Part shown: one piece after another, positions 25,063 through 35,503 of the stretch
How the letters are laid out: every line of letters starts with the position of its first letter
How positions within the stretch are numbered: position 1 is the stretch's first letter
DNA from: Dugong dugon
Taxonomy: Eukaryota > Chordata > Mammalia > Sirenia > Dugongidae
DNA length: 64,000 nt
Direction of reading: 5' to 3'
Assembly: GCA_030035585.1 (NCBI GenBank)
Contig: CM057481.1
Coordinates: 61,389,128-61,453,127 of the forward strand
Position numbers and translations under genes: made by a program
The notes under the pieces: model-generated
What the model saw: the letters and a program-made list of their open reading frames with translations, nothing else
Database searches by the model: none
Told to the model about the DNA's origin: nothing

Positions 25063-26797
25063 TCTTTTTTTTTTTTTCCTCTCATTTTTCACAGTGTATA
25101 AACATTCTCTTTAATTGTGTTCTGGCTGTTCCATTTCCAGTACTCTAGTTTCCCTGCTCCCTTATCTTCTCATATTTGGTTTAGAGTAAATGTTGACCTT
25201 TTGGTCTCAAACAGATGGTTTTTCAGTAAAGCACCGTTCTTACAGGTAGTATCTTTTATTTTATATGTCACTCTGCTATTTTGTTACAAAGTGATTTCAA
25301 GGGATAGTTTCAGTTCAAGGTTTAAAGAATGTCTCAGGGCAACAGTCAAAGGAAGTCCTCTGGTCTTAACTGGTCTAGTTAGTCTAGCCTTTCTTAAAAA
25401 TTTGAGTTTTGTTCTACATTTTTCTCCAATTCTATCCATAACTATTTACTGTAACCCTGCTCAGACTGGTCAGTGGTAGTAGCCAGCCACCATCTGGTAT
25501 TTCTGGTTTCAGGGTAGACAGGGCTGTGGCTTACGTAGTCTATCAGCTTTGTAGACTTGATTCTTCTCTGAGATTTTGGTTACCTTCTTACTCTTTTGCT
25601 CCTAACGAGTAGAGACCAATAGCTGTATCTTAGATGGCTGCTCACAACCTTTTAAGACCCCAGACGCTACTCACGTCACTAGAATGTAAAACATGAACTC
25701 TGTGAACTATATTACGCCAACTGACTGAGTTTTCCCATGAGACTATGGTCCTAAGCTTTCAAACCTAGAGAACCAATCTCTGGAGGTGTCTGGTTATGTC
25801 TGAAAAGAATCTGTAGTTGTGTCTTCAACGAATATATATGCCTGTACACAGGTATCTGTATCTACATGTACACACAGATACCTCTATCTGTTCTCGCATA
25901 TGTATATGCCTCTACCTACTCGTATAACCTTTATAGCTATACCTATCCATATGTGATCATATACTCGTTTTTAGGTCTTTGTTGGAGTTGCTGCCACCTT
26001 ATATATGTCAAATCCTTTAGTTCAGACACTCTCTTCTCTTGAGTGCTTCTCAGCAATATCATTTACTCTGATAATGCTGTGCTCACTATGCCCACATTCG
26101 GTGCCACTTTTCCCATCATCAAAAATAACAAGTATCTACAATCTAAAGCGTGCTCCAGCCCCCTCCCTGGTAACCACCAACGAACATTGCTTTATGTTTA
26201 TCTTTTCATGTCTTCTTATAAAAGAGGAATCATACAATATGTGTCTTCACATGCTTGACTTACTTCACTTAGTGTTATGCCCTACAGGTCCATCCATGCT
26301 ATAACGTTTAGGGGATCCATTGCTCTTTATGGTTGTGTAGTATTCCACTGTATGTATGTACTACATTTTGCTTACACATTCATCTGTTGGTAGGCACTTA
26401 GGTTGTTTCCATTTTTTTGTTACTGTGAATAAAGCTGCACTGAACATAGATGTGCATATGTCTGTTCGGGCAATCACTACCTTTAGGTCTCTAGAGTGTA
26501 TACCTAGGCGTGAGATTGCTGGATAAAAAACCCAAAAAACCAAACGTGTTGCCGTTGAGTCAATCCTGACTCATAGCAACCCTACATGACAGAGTAGAAC
26601 TGCCCCACAGGGTTTCCAAGGAACGTCTGGTGGATTTGAACTTCTGACCTTCTGGTTAGCAGCCAAGCTCTAATTTTTTGAGGAAATGCCATGTCATTTT
26701 CCATAGTGGCTATACCATTTTACAGTTCCACCAACAACGGATAAGGTTCCAATCTCCCCACGTTCTCGTCAACATTTGTTAACTTTTTTTTTTTTTT
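25063..26797 (-). mobile_element. 5'-truncated L1, minus, inside the hAT
   Basis: A poly(T) run at 25,063-25,075 is the complement of its tail. Then come 3' UTR (25,076 to about 25,990) and the end of ORF2 (about 26,000-26,790, with the reverse complement of the GTAGTATTCCACTGTATG block). AAAAGACT occurs in the hAT reading at both borders and may be the target duplication. An AfroSINE interrupts it at 26,527-26,672. Confidence 0.8.
26527..26672 (-). mobile_element. AfroSINE, minus, inside L1 inside hAT
   Basis: The tail, the CCCCACAGGGTTTCCAAGGA body and part of the tRNA-like head are present. The first about 20 bp of the head are missing. Confidence 0.9.
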
Positions 26798-28009
26798 TTA
26801 AATCAGTAAGACAATAGTCTTTTGTGGGCATAATTCCTCAGTTGCTATAATCAAACATGATTTAATTAACTCACTATCAGGATTTTCTTGCTTGACTAAA
26901 AATGAGCCACTTAGGAACTTACTTTGATTACAGCCTCATTTTCATTTTTTATTTTTGTGAGGAAACTCTGTGATGAAATATTTCATTTTTTCTGACCAAT
27001 ACTTTTCTGTGAGTTGGGAATACTGTAATGATAGCTCAGTCTAGTAATACTGACATATTTGTATTATTTTAACACAGCGATCACATCACGAAATAATAAA
27101 TGTAACATTCTGCGATCTAATTTGATAACAAGAGAATCCAGTCCACTATGCCTCAAAAATGCACATCTGAAGTCCACTTTTCTTTTCTGTACTTGTTTTA
27201 ACATTACAGGTCTGCACTGGTAGTAAAAAAAAATAAATGTTGGGCAATACACACGGGACTGTTGAGTTATAACTCCATCACTTTCATTTGTAGCATGCCA
27301 AGCAGCAATGCAAAGCAATGAGAGTGCCACGTGAGGACTCTGCAGCAAAAACCCAATGTTGCCACTGCAGTGCAAAAGAAGCCATAGACAATATTCCAAT
27401 GAATGCATGTGGCAGGGTTCCAATAATACATTATTTATGGATACTAAAATTTGAATTTCTTATAATTTCCATGGGTCATAAAATATTATTCCTCATTTGA
27501 ATTTTTTTTCAACTATTTAAAAATTGTAAAAACCATTCTTAGCTTATAGCCATATAAACAAATGTGGCAGACTGGATTTGACACACAGGTCATCATTTGC
27601 TAACCCCTGGTGTAGCTTTCAGGGATCCCAAGTGAAAGTCTATAGTATTTAATGACTTCTAAATTCTATTTTTGTCTTACCAGCTCTGCAGACTGTCAGA
27701 AACTCTTCTCAGTTCCTCAACTTCTCAGCTGGTATCTTATGAACTAAATAAATGCCTCAAGGAGAAATGCAAAACTAGTGTCAGGCCCACTACTATGCAC
27801 AATCCTTTCCTCTGGGATTGCAGTCCCTCGAGGCCTCACCACTTTGCTAACTCTCTGATACCTTCAAAGATTTTTTTTAAAAAATATTTTATCCAGCTTT
27901 TCTAATTGTTCTCAGTGGGAAGGTGTGTCTAATACAAACAATAATAAAGGTATGTCTAATACAGCTTTTGTAATTGTTCTCAGTGGGTAAGTCTGCTATA
28001 GGCAGAGAT

Positions 28010-28370
28010 GGAAGCAACATTTGCCCTACTAGATTTCAAGAGTTACTATACAGTCATAGTAACCACGACAGAGTGGGATTTTCAGAGTAAGTACACCAAT
28101 GGACTAAAATAGAGACCCTAGAAACAATCCACAAATATACTGAACATTTGCTATATGACAGAAACTTCAATAAATGATGTAGCAACAAATGATTTTCCAT
28201 AAAGGAAAAAATAAAATTGAAAACCTGTATCACAAAATATATAAAAGTTAATTTCAAATTAATTAAATACCTAAATGTTAGGGCAAAACTACAGAAATAA
28301 ACTTTAGCCTATGTATCCATAAGACATACTTTGAGGAAGTGGTTTAGAAATGTTTAAAATTTGTAATTTT
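28010..28370 (+). mobile_element. L1 late-ORF2 fragment
   Basis: Decayed plus-strand L1 sequence (GACTAAAATAGAGACCCTAG and GACAGAAACTTCAATAAATG blocks). 27,618-28,010 and 28,371-28,748 hold nothing I can name, apart from a short local duplication near 27,904-27,994. Confidence 0.6.
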
Positions 28371-28748
28371 TAAAATAAATACATTATCATGGCTCAAAAC
28401 TCAATCATTCCTAAAGTCTGGTACACACTGAATAGTCAGTCACCTTGTGTAGAGCCACACAAGGTAAATTTCCTAGAGCCAAAGAATTTTACCAGTGTCT
28501 TACGTAACCTTCAAAATATATTTTATGCATATGTTTGTGCTATTCTGTCCCCCTACCTTACATCAAAAAAAGATTCCTTATAATATTAAAGAATATCATT
28601 AACCTCATCCCAAGGATAAGTTCATTTCTTTAAATAAAATTTATTTAAAAATAAGAAAAATTTAAAATAATTTATGACTTTTCTGAAAAAACACTATGGC
28701 CAAGACATCTTCATTGAATGGACCTACCAAATTTAACTGTTTTACCAC

Positions 28749-28904
28749 ATAAACCTGTTGCCATCGAATCAATTCCTACTTATAGCGACCCTACAGGACA
28801 GTGGAGAACTGCCCCACAGGGTTTCCAAGGAGCAGGTGGTAAATTCAAACTGCTGACCTTTTGGTTAGCAGCCAAGCTCCTAATCACTGTGCCACCAGAG
28901 CTCC
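28749..28904 (-). mobile_element. AfroSINE, minus
   Basis: Tail, body and complete tRNA-like head (CACCAGAGCTCC). The body is shortened to the type lacking the Cys-rich CTTTCTCCC block. Confidence 0.9.
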
Positions 28905-29315
28905 ATGCTTCACCACATAGGAGTATCAATTCTTAATTCTCTGAAACAGAAATTTCTAGTTTCCTCTTAGCTTCCACCTAACTTTTTTCTAACATCAAAA
29001 TTTAAGGGCCAAGTTGGCAAGGTGACAGGAAATAAACACATTAATTTCTAGGTATGGGCATAACTGATAGCATTCCAAGGTCAAATAACCTTATCTGAGA
29101 TTATATTGCTGTATTCAAACCTTGCATTTAGCATTCTGATGAAGTAATTCATTATTCATCTTTAATGTCTTCCTTGTATCTCTGCATTTTAGAGTGAAAA
29201 GATAATATAACTTCTGATTATATAGGTGAAGAAATACTTTAGAAACGCAGCGTGACTTGGTCAAGATGTTACTTGACATTAGTTAACAATGCCAGAGAAA
29301 GGATAAGGAAAGATA

Positions 29316-29436
29316 TGACAGTCTGCTTCCATAAAGATTACAGCCTTGGAAACCCTATGGGGCAGTTCTACTCTGTCCTAGCAGTTCACTAAGAGTCGGA
29401 ATTGATTCAACAGCAATGGGTTTGACTTTGGTTTTG
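29316..29436 (+). mobile_element. AfroSINE, plus, 5'-truncated
   Basis: It starts inside the body (CAGTCTGCTTCCATAAAG), continues through CTTGGAAACCCTATGGGGCA, and ends at the tail GCAATGGGTTTG. The tRNA-like head is absent. Confidence 0.85.
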
Positions 29437-29437
29437 T

Positions 29438-29560
29438 GTGCCAGGTCCTTGGTTAGGCACTAGAGGTAAAATGATAAACCAAGTCAAACACTGTCCATGC
29501 CCTCACAGTGCTTACAGCCTTAGTAAGAGAGACAGAGATTAATAAAAGACTCACCCAAAC
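29438..29560 (+). repeat. Ancient interspersed repeat fragment
   Basis: GTGCCAGGTCCTTGGTTAGGC followed by a CAGTGCTTACAGCCTTAGT-like block, the head of the old family also seen at 18,380 and 57,590. A weak MIR-like stretch may precede it near 29,205-29,275. Confidence 0.45.
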
Positions 29561-29895
29561 AAAGTTTACAAATGTTGGTAAGTGACATAAAGAAGAGATA
29601 CATATTCCAATGAGGATGTATAATAAGAACGTGTGCTCAAGCATTTATTAAAAGAAGTACACAACCAACAAGCTCTGAGTACTGCTACCCTCCCTTTGTA
29701 CTTTATCTCCTCTCCCCGCTGTTTAGAAATCTGCTTATATTTTCTATCTCTTCCTCTTATCTTTTAAACATATTTAAAACATAGTTTTAATTTAAAAAAA
29801 TAAAAGATGATTGAAACACTTGATTGTAACTTCAGTTTATTTTAGTATCTGCTTTTAATGAGTATCCTAAGTTAAAAAAAAATCCACACAAAAAT

Positions 29896-30061
29896 TTGTT
29901 GCTGTTGCTGTATGCCATCAGTTTGATTCCAACTGACAGCGACCCTACAGGACAGAGTAGAACCGCCCCATAGGGTTTCCAAGGAGCGCCTGGTAGATTC
30001 CAACTGCTGACCTTTTTGGCTAGCAGCCTGAGCTCCTAACCACTTCACCACCAGTGCTCCA
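29896..30061 (-). mobile_element. AfroSINE, minus
   Basis: Tail with GTTGCTGTTGCTG, conserved body and complete head (CACCAGTGCTCC). 30,062-30,800 holds nothing recognised. Confidence 0.9.
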
Positions 30062-30799
30062 CATGAAAAAAGGGACAACTACATAGAAGTAGTATATCAT
30101 TGGCTGTGCTTACCAGATCAGTATCATAAACATTTTCTAATCCCAATCAAAATTATCAAAACCTATCTAGTAAATTTTTACCTTCCCTAATCAGAAGATA
30201 CTGAACTTTTATAATTTTAACAAATGGGTCCAAAACATAACAAAACTCTTTAGAATACTTTAAACACATCAGGAAATTTCATGTCCAAGATTTCTAAGGG
30301 ACAGATGTAAGAGTTTTTGACACACTGTCACTGTTTCTAGCAATAAAATATAAACAAAAATAGTTCCAAACTTTTGTTTTCAAAATGCTAGACCCCCAGC
30401 ACGTTTCTCTTACAAAGCTGTTACATTCTTATTGTTGAAATGACACCTTTATCTTGAAAAGACAGATTAAATGTTTATTTTCTTTGAAAATAGAGCTAAG
30501 TATCATAATACATGTCATCATAATAAAAGTCAGCAAATTTAGAACATCTGTCCTTTGGTGAAATAAAAATGAGTTGAACAGAACTTTTACATACTTTGCC
30601 CCTACGTAATCTTTTGTGATATCAAAGATTTTAATTGTCACTTCCCTCATCACCTATGTAGAATTTGTAAAAATTTACTCTATTTTAGAGAGTTTCTTTT
30701 TTTTAAATAAATTTATATCAAATTAACCAACTGATGATCTCCAGTAACACTTTTGGACTTCTTTATTGTTTATGAATGATTCCATGATCTTCAGTGCTA

Positions 30800-31335
30800 T
30801 TTGCCTAAGTCTACAAATATTTATTGAAGAATGCCAAAACAGGGAAAAGTAAATCCTTATACTAATGGCATTAATATTCTAGTGAGGGTAGATAAAAAAT
30901 AAACACGACTATTATGTAAATATATACTATGTTCAATGGTAATAAGTGCAGAGGAGAACAAACAAAGCAGGAATATTATGGCAGGAGGGGTACTTTAGAT
31001 CTTAGATATGAAGCCCAGCATGGGCTTCACTGCTCAAGTGACTTAAATAAATAATAAAGGAAATGAGGGAGCAAGATATCTAAGAAGGTATTCAACAGAA
31101 AGGGAATAGCAACTGCAAAGGCCCTGAAGAGGATGTACGTCTGGTATATGCGAGGAAGAGCAAAGAGACCAGTGAGACTGAAGGGAGTAATGAGGGGAAG
31201 AGTTGCAGGAAATGATGTGTGCAAAGTCCTGGTGGAGATGGTGAAGATCATGTAGAGCCTTGTAGGTCATAGTAAGGACTCTGTCTTTTTTCTCTGAATG
31301 AGATGGGAAGTCCTACGGAGTATTATGTAGAGCTG
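30800..31335 (+). repeat. Ancient mammal-wide repeat, long copy
   Basis: It contains the widely shared blocks GCAAAGGCCCTGAAGAGG (about 31,116), AGCAAAGAGACCAGTGAGAC and AGAGCCTTGTAGGTCATAG (about 31,255). This is an old element predating placental radiation; I cannot name the family with confidence. Confidence 0.6.
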
Positions 31336-31916
31336 TGATGTGACAACTTATGCTATCTACCAATTTATTTATATCATGAATTTTTTTTCCCTGTGCATTA
31401 AAATCCAATACTATCATTTTGTGGCTGTTGTCGCTGCTCAAATTGGTCTAGCTTCAGCTCTAGCTCCCTCAGCTTGGCTCCTATGCTCTTTGAACAAGCC
31501 CTTATCTTTTCAAGCACTTCCTTACTTACTAGTACCAGATGATGATCCAGGCTCATCTTGTACTATTCCTGCACCAGCCCTGTAATGAAGAATTTCTTAA
31601 GGAGCCATGATTCCTTTTATTGGAGGACAATGGTTAGAAACCAAGATCTGGGTGCTAGGTTAGCTCACTGCTACTAGGATGTTGTTGCTTCTGGACCTTC
31701 TCGGCTGACAGAGCTAAGAAATATACATACTATCTCATGTGTATACACACATCTATGTTCTGCATCTGCCTGAATAAATATAAAAATTCTAAGTTTATAT
31801 TGATACCTCTGATTCCAATCAAACACCACAAAGTTCATTTTAGCCTTTCCCCATCCCCTTTCTCCAGCACTGAGAAACCCGACTCATATTATCTACAACA
31901 TATTTACTTATTTGTT

Positions 31917-31961
31917 CAGTTCTATGAGTCAGGATCGACTCGATGGCAGCGGATTTAGTAT
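31917..31961 (+). mobile_element. AfroSINE/RTE tail fragment
   Basis: TCTATGAGTCAGGATCGACTC plus GATGGCAGCGG is the 3' end shared by the SINE and the RTE. 31,336-31,916 holds nothing recognised. Confidence 0.65.
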
Positions 31962-31989
31962 ACATATAAACTAGTTTCAGAATTGGTAA

Positions 31990-34326
31990 ATGATACCCCT
32001 GTGAGATCATCAAATGTCTGTCAGTTTGTCACACTGTGGTGGCTTGTGTGCTGCTGTGATACTGGAAGCTTTGCCATCGGCAGTCAAATACCAGCAGGGT
32101 CATCCTTGATGGATAGGTTTCAGTGGTGCTTCCAGACTAAGACAGACTAGGAAGAAGGACTTGGCAAACTACTACTGAAAAAACTGAACAAGGTCAGGGG
32201 CAAACAGCGGAACAGACCATCAATTGCTCATATGCAAGTTGAAGCTGAAGAAAATTAGAACAAGTCCAGGAGAGCCAAAGTATGGCTTTGACTATATCCC
32301 ACCTAAATTTAGAGACAATCTCAACAATAGATTTGACACACTGAACACTAATGACCGAAGATCAGAAAAGTTCTGGAATGACATCAAGGACATCATACAT
32401 GAAGAAAGCAAGAGGTCATTAAAAAAACAAGAAAGAAAAGACCAAAATGGATATCAGAAGAAACTCTGAAGCTTGCTGTTGAATGTAGAGTAGCTAAAGC
32501 AAAAGGAAGAAATGATGAAGTAAAAAAGCTGAACAGAAGATTTCAAAGGGCGGCTAGAGAACACAAAGTAAAGTATTATAATGAAATGTGCAAGACCTGG
32601 AGATAGAAACCCAAAAGGGAAGAATACACTCAGCATTTTTCAAACTGAAAGAATTGAAGAAAATATTTAAGCCTTGAATTGCAATACTGAAGAAGTCTAC
32701 AAGGAAAATATTACACAATGCAGGAAGCATCAAAATAAGATGGAAGGAATATACAGTGTCACTGTACCAAAAAGAACTGGTCAACGTTCAAACATTTCAG
32801 GAGGTAGCATATGATCGACAACTGCTGGTACTGAAGGAAGAGGTGCAAGATGCAGTGAAGGCACTGGTGAAAAACAAGGCTCCAGAAACTGACAGAATAC
32901 CAAGTGAGATGTTTCAACAAAAGGATGCAGTGCTGGAAGTGCTCACTCGTCTATGCCAAGAAATTTGGAAGACAGCTACCTGGCAAACTGACTGGAAGAG
33001 ATCCATATTTGTACCCATTCCAAAGGAAGTGATCCAAAAGAATGTGGAAATTATCAAACAATATCATTAATATCACACACAAGTAAAATTTTGCTGAAGA
33101 TCATTCAAAAGTGGTTGCAGCAGTACATCGACAGGGAACTGCCAGAAATTCAAGCCAGATTCAGAAGAGGACATGGAACAAGGGATATCTCTGCTGATGC
33201 CAGATGGATCATGACTGAAAGCAAACAATACCAGAAAGGTGTTTACCTGTGTTTTATTGACTATGCAAAAGTATTCAATTGTGTGGATCATAACAAATTA
33301 TGGATAACACTGCGAAGAATGGGAATTCCAGAACACTTAATTTGCTCATGAGGAACCTGTACTTAGATCACGATGCAGTCGTTTGAATAGAACCAGGGCA
33401 GACTGCATGGTTTAAAGTCAGCAAAGGTGTGTGTATCCTTTCATCATAATTATTCAATCTGTATGCTGAGCAAATAATCCGAGAAGCTGGACTATACGAA
33501 GGAGAATGGGACATCAGGATTGAAGGAAGACTCCTTAGTAACTTGTGATATGCAAATGACACAACCTTACTTGTTGAAAGTGAAGAGGACTTAGTTGATG
33601 AAGACCAAAGACAACAGCCTTCAGTATGGATTAAACCTCAACATAAAGAAAAAACAATCCTCACAACTGGACCAATAAGCACCATCACAATAAATGGAGA
33701 AAATATTGAAGCTGTCAAGGATTTCATTTTGCTTGGATTCAAAATCAATGCCCATGGAAACAGCAGTCAAGAAATCAAATGACACACTGCATTTGGCAAA
33801 TCTACTGCAAAAGGCCCCTTTAAAGTTTTAAAAAGCAAAGATGTCACTTTAAGGGCTAAGGTGCGCCTGACCCAAGCCATGGTGTTTTCAATCACCTCAT
33901 ATACATGTGAAAGCTGGACAATGAATAAGGAAGACTGAAGAAGAATTGATGGCTTTGAATTATAGTGTTGGTGAAGAATAGTAAATATATCATGGGCTCC
34001 CAGAACAACAAACAAATCTGTCTTGGAAGAAGTACAGCCAGAATGCTCCTTAAAAGCGAGGACGGCGAGACATCGTCTCACGTACTTTGGACATGTTATC
34101 TGGAGGGACCAGTCCCTGGAGAAGGACATCACACTTCATAAAGTAGAGGGTCAGTGAAAAAGAGGAAGATCCTCAATGAGATGGGCTGACACAGTGGCTA
34201 CAACAATGGGCTCAAGCATAACAACAATCATGAGGATGGCACAGGACTGGGCAGTATTTTGATCTGTTGTACACAGGGTTGCTATGAGTCAGAACCAACT
34301 CGACAGCACCTAACAACCACAACAAC
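31990..34326 (+). mobile_element. RTE LINE copy B with internal deletion
   Basis: It starts in the RTE 5' region (TGTCACACTGTGGTGGCTTG, about 32,020), then passes near 32,160-32,240 directly to a part downstream of the endonuclease (YGFDYIPPKFRDN at about 32,282-32,320). The 5' segment seen in copy C is therefore largely missing here. The reverse transcriptase remnant follows: KNKAPETDRIPSEMFQQ near 32,870 and FIDYAKVFNCVDHNKLW near 33,255. The YADD site is altered (TGATATGCAAATGACAC near 33,546). The 3' end CACCTAACAACCACAACAAC is at about 34,326. Not functional. Confidence 0.85.
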
Positions 34327-34400
34327 AATACATTTCTATAGTAATCATTTAATAATTAATTCTTGCAAGTGAGCTTTTCTGGTGACTACAGTAAATGCTT

Positions 34401-34599
34401 AAGGAGGCCTGGTATCACAGTGGTTAAGTGCTCAGCTACTAACTGAAAGGTCGCTGCTTCAAACACATCAGCCACTCCTCGGCAACAGATATCGCAATCT
34501 GCTTCCATAAAGATTACAGCCTTGGAAACCCTATGGAGCAGTTCTATTCTGTCCTAAAGGGTCACTGTGAGTCAAAAGCAACTCAACAGCACACAACAG
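34401..34599 (+). mobile_element. AfroSINE, plus, beside a KMT2C exon
   Basis: A complete copy from the tRNA-like head (GGAGGCCTGGTATCACAGTGG) to the tail (CTCAACAGCACACAACAG). It is flanked by a 10-bp duplication, AGTAAATGCT (34,391-34,400 with the preceding A) and AGTAAATGTT (34,600-34,609). It ends 48 bp from the exon at 34,648. Confidence 0.92.
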
Positions 34600-34647
34600 A
34601 GTAAATGTTATAAATCTCTGGTTTAAACACTTCTTCTTTCCACTTAC

Positions 34648-34757
34648 TTCTGTGCTCCCTGAGACAACAGCTTTGTCCACATTCACCAATAATGGTTCTT
34701 CCATCTGGCATACTCCCAGTGACCACTCCACACAACGGTGATGAGCCCAGCAAGTGC
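34648..34757 (-). CDS. KMT2C: KMT2C coding exon (probably exon 6), extended PHD zinc ligands
   Basis: This 110-nt minus-strand exon lies between acceptor TACCATTTTAG and donor GTAAGTGG. The first two bases complete a Gly codon, and 36 codons follow to an exact codon boundary. The peptide contains GTCWAHHRCVEW and ends VVSGSTE. CWAHHRC supplies Cys/His ligands expected for the N-terminal finger of the first KMT2C extended PHD module. The next exon, which in human begins with another Cys-rich stretch, was looked for to the left and not found, so it should lie outside the window. Skipping 110 nt would shift the frame. AfroSINE copies in opposite orientation flank the exon closely on both sides (left copy 48 bp away, right copy 107 bp away). 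Confidence 0.95.
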
Positions 34758-34864
34758 CTAAAATGGTAAAAGTGAAAAGGAGTAAATGAATAAGCATTAA
34801 AAGACATCAGAGCTAATACATAAAGACATAAAGGCCCAAAATCAGCTCTAGTGTGTAAATATGT

Positions 34865-35275
34865 AATTGTTGTGTGCCGTTGAGTCGATTCCCACTCACA
34901 GCAACCCAATAGGACAGAGAAAAACTGCCTCATAGGGTTTCCTAGGCAGTAATCTTTACAAACCGAGTGCTGGTGGCAAAATGGTTAAGTGCTCAGCTGC
35001 TAACAGAAAAGCGGGCAGTTCAAACCCACCAGCAGCTCTGTCGGAAAAAGATGTGACAATCTCCTTCCGTAAAGATTGCAGCCTTGAAAACCCTACACAA
35101 TTCTACTCAGTCCTATAGGATCACTACATATAAACTGGAATCAAGTCAACAGTACACAATAACAACAATGTTTATGGGAGCAAATTACCAGGTCTTTTCT
35201 CCCACATAAGGGCTGGTGGGTTCAAATAGCCGACCTTTTGGTGAGCAGACCAGCGCTTAACCACTGTGCAACCAT
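34865..35275 (-). mobile_element. AfroSINE, minus, split by another AfroSINE
   Basis: The tail and body (34,865-34,960) and the head (about 35,167-35,275) belong to one minus copy. They are separated by a plus copy. The break shows AATCTTTACA on the left and AATGTTTATG on the right, a decayed target duplication. Confidence 0.85.
34961..35166 (+). mobile_element. AfroSINE, plus, nested in an AfroSINE
   Basis: Head (GCTGGTGGCAAAATGGTTAAG), body and tail (CAAGTCAACAGTACACAATAA) in plus orientation inside the minus copy. Confidence 0.88.
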
Positions 35276-35287
35276 CCCATCTGCCCA

Positions 35288-35481
35288 TCCCATTGCTGTT
35301 GCATTGATTCCGACTCACAGCAACTGTATAGGACAGAGTAGAACTCCTCCATAGGGTTTCCAAGGCTGTAAATCCTTACAGAAGCAGATTGCCACATCTT
35401 TCTCCTATAGAGCAGCTGGTCGATACGCCGACCTTTCAGTTAGCAGCTGAGTGCTTAACCACTGAGTCACCAGGGCTCCTT
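35288..35481 (-). mobile_element. AfroSINE, minus
   Basis: A full copy from tail (GCTGTTGCATTGATTCC) to head (CACCAGGGCTCC), immediately left of the Tigger element. Confidence 0.92.
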
Positions 35482-35503
35482 AAATACACAATGGCATCCT
35501 ATA

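Larger units (their letters stand above)
23062..27609 (-). mobile_element. Autonomous-type hAT transposon with degraded transposase
   Basis: The terminal repeats pair CAAAGGGTAGCAAAC (left) with CAGGGGTTAGCAAA (right, complement). They are flanked by 8-bp duplications GTGTAGCC (23,054-23,061) and GTGTAGCT (27,610-27,617). On the minus strand, pieces of a ZBED/BED-hAT transposase occur in order: a BED-like start ending DVIAVLK (about 27,066-27,200), ELIKSCLIIATEELCPQK (about 26,800-26,870), SETIVAQKVEDIGSK (about 25,000-25,050), NLKWNLLRCVIADRGKDM (about 24,750-24,810), FCEFLSETEAGW (about 24,490-24,530) and a C-terminal part (about 23,310-23,600). Stops are frequent. Removing the two inserts leaves about 2.4 kb. 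The element predates the U6-L1 chimera and the L1 within it. Confidence 0.85.

Noticed and set aside
1-34647. Next KMT2C exon (starting with a Cys-rich PHD stretch in human)
   Set aside because: I looked for it on the minus strand by expected peptide and found no match; the region reads as intron and transposons.
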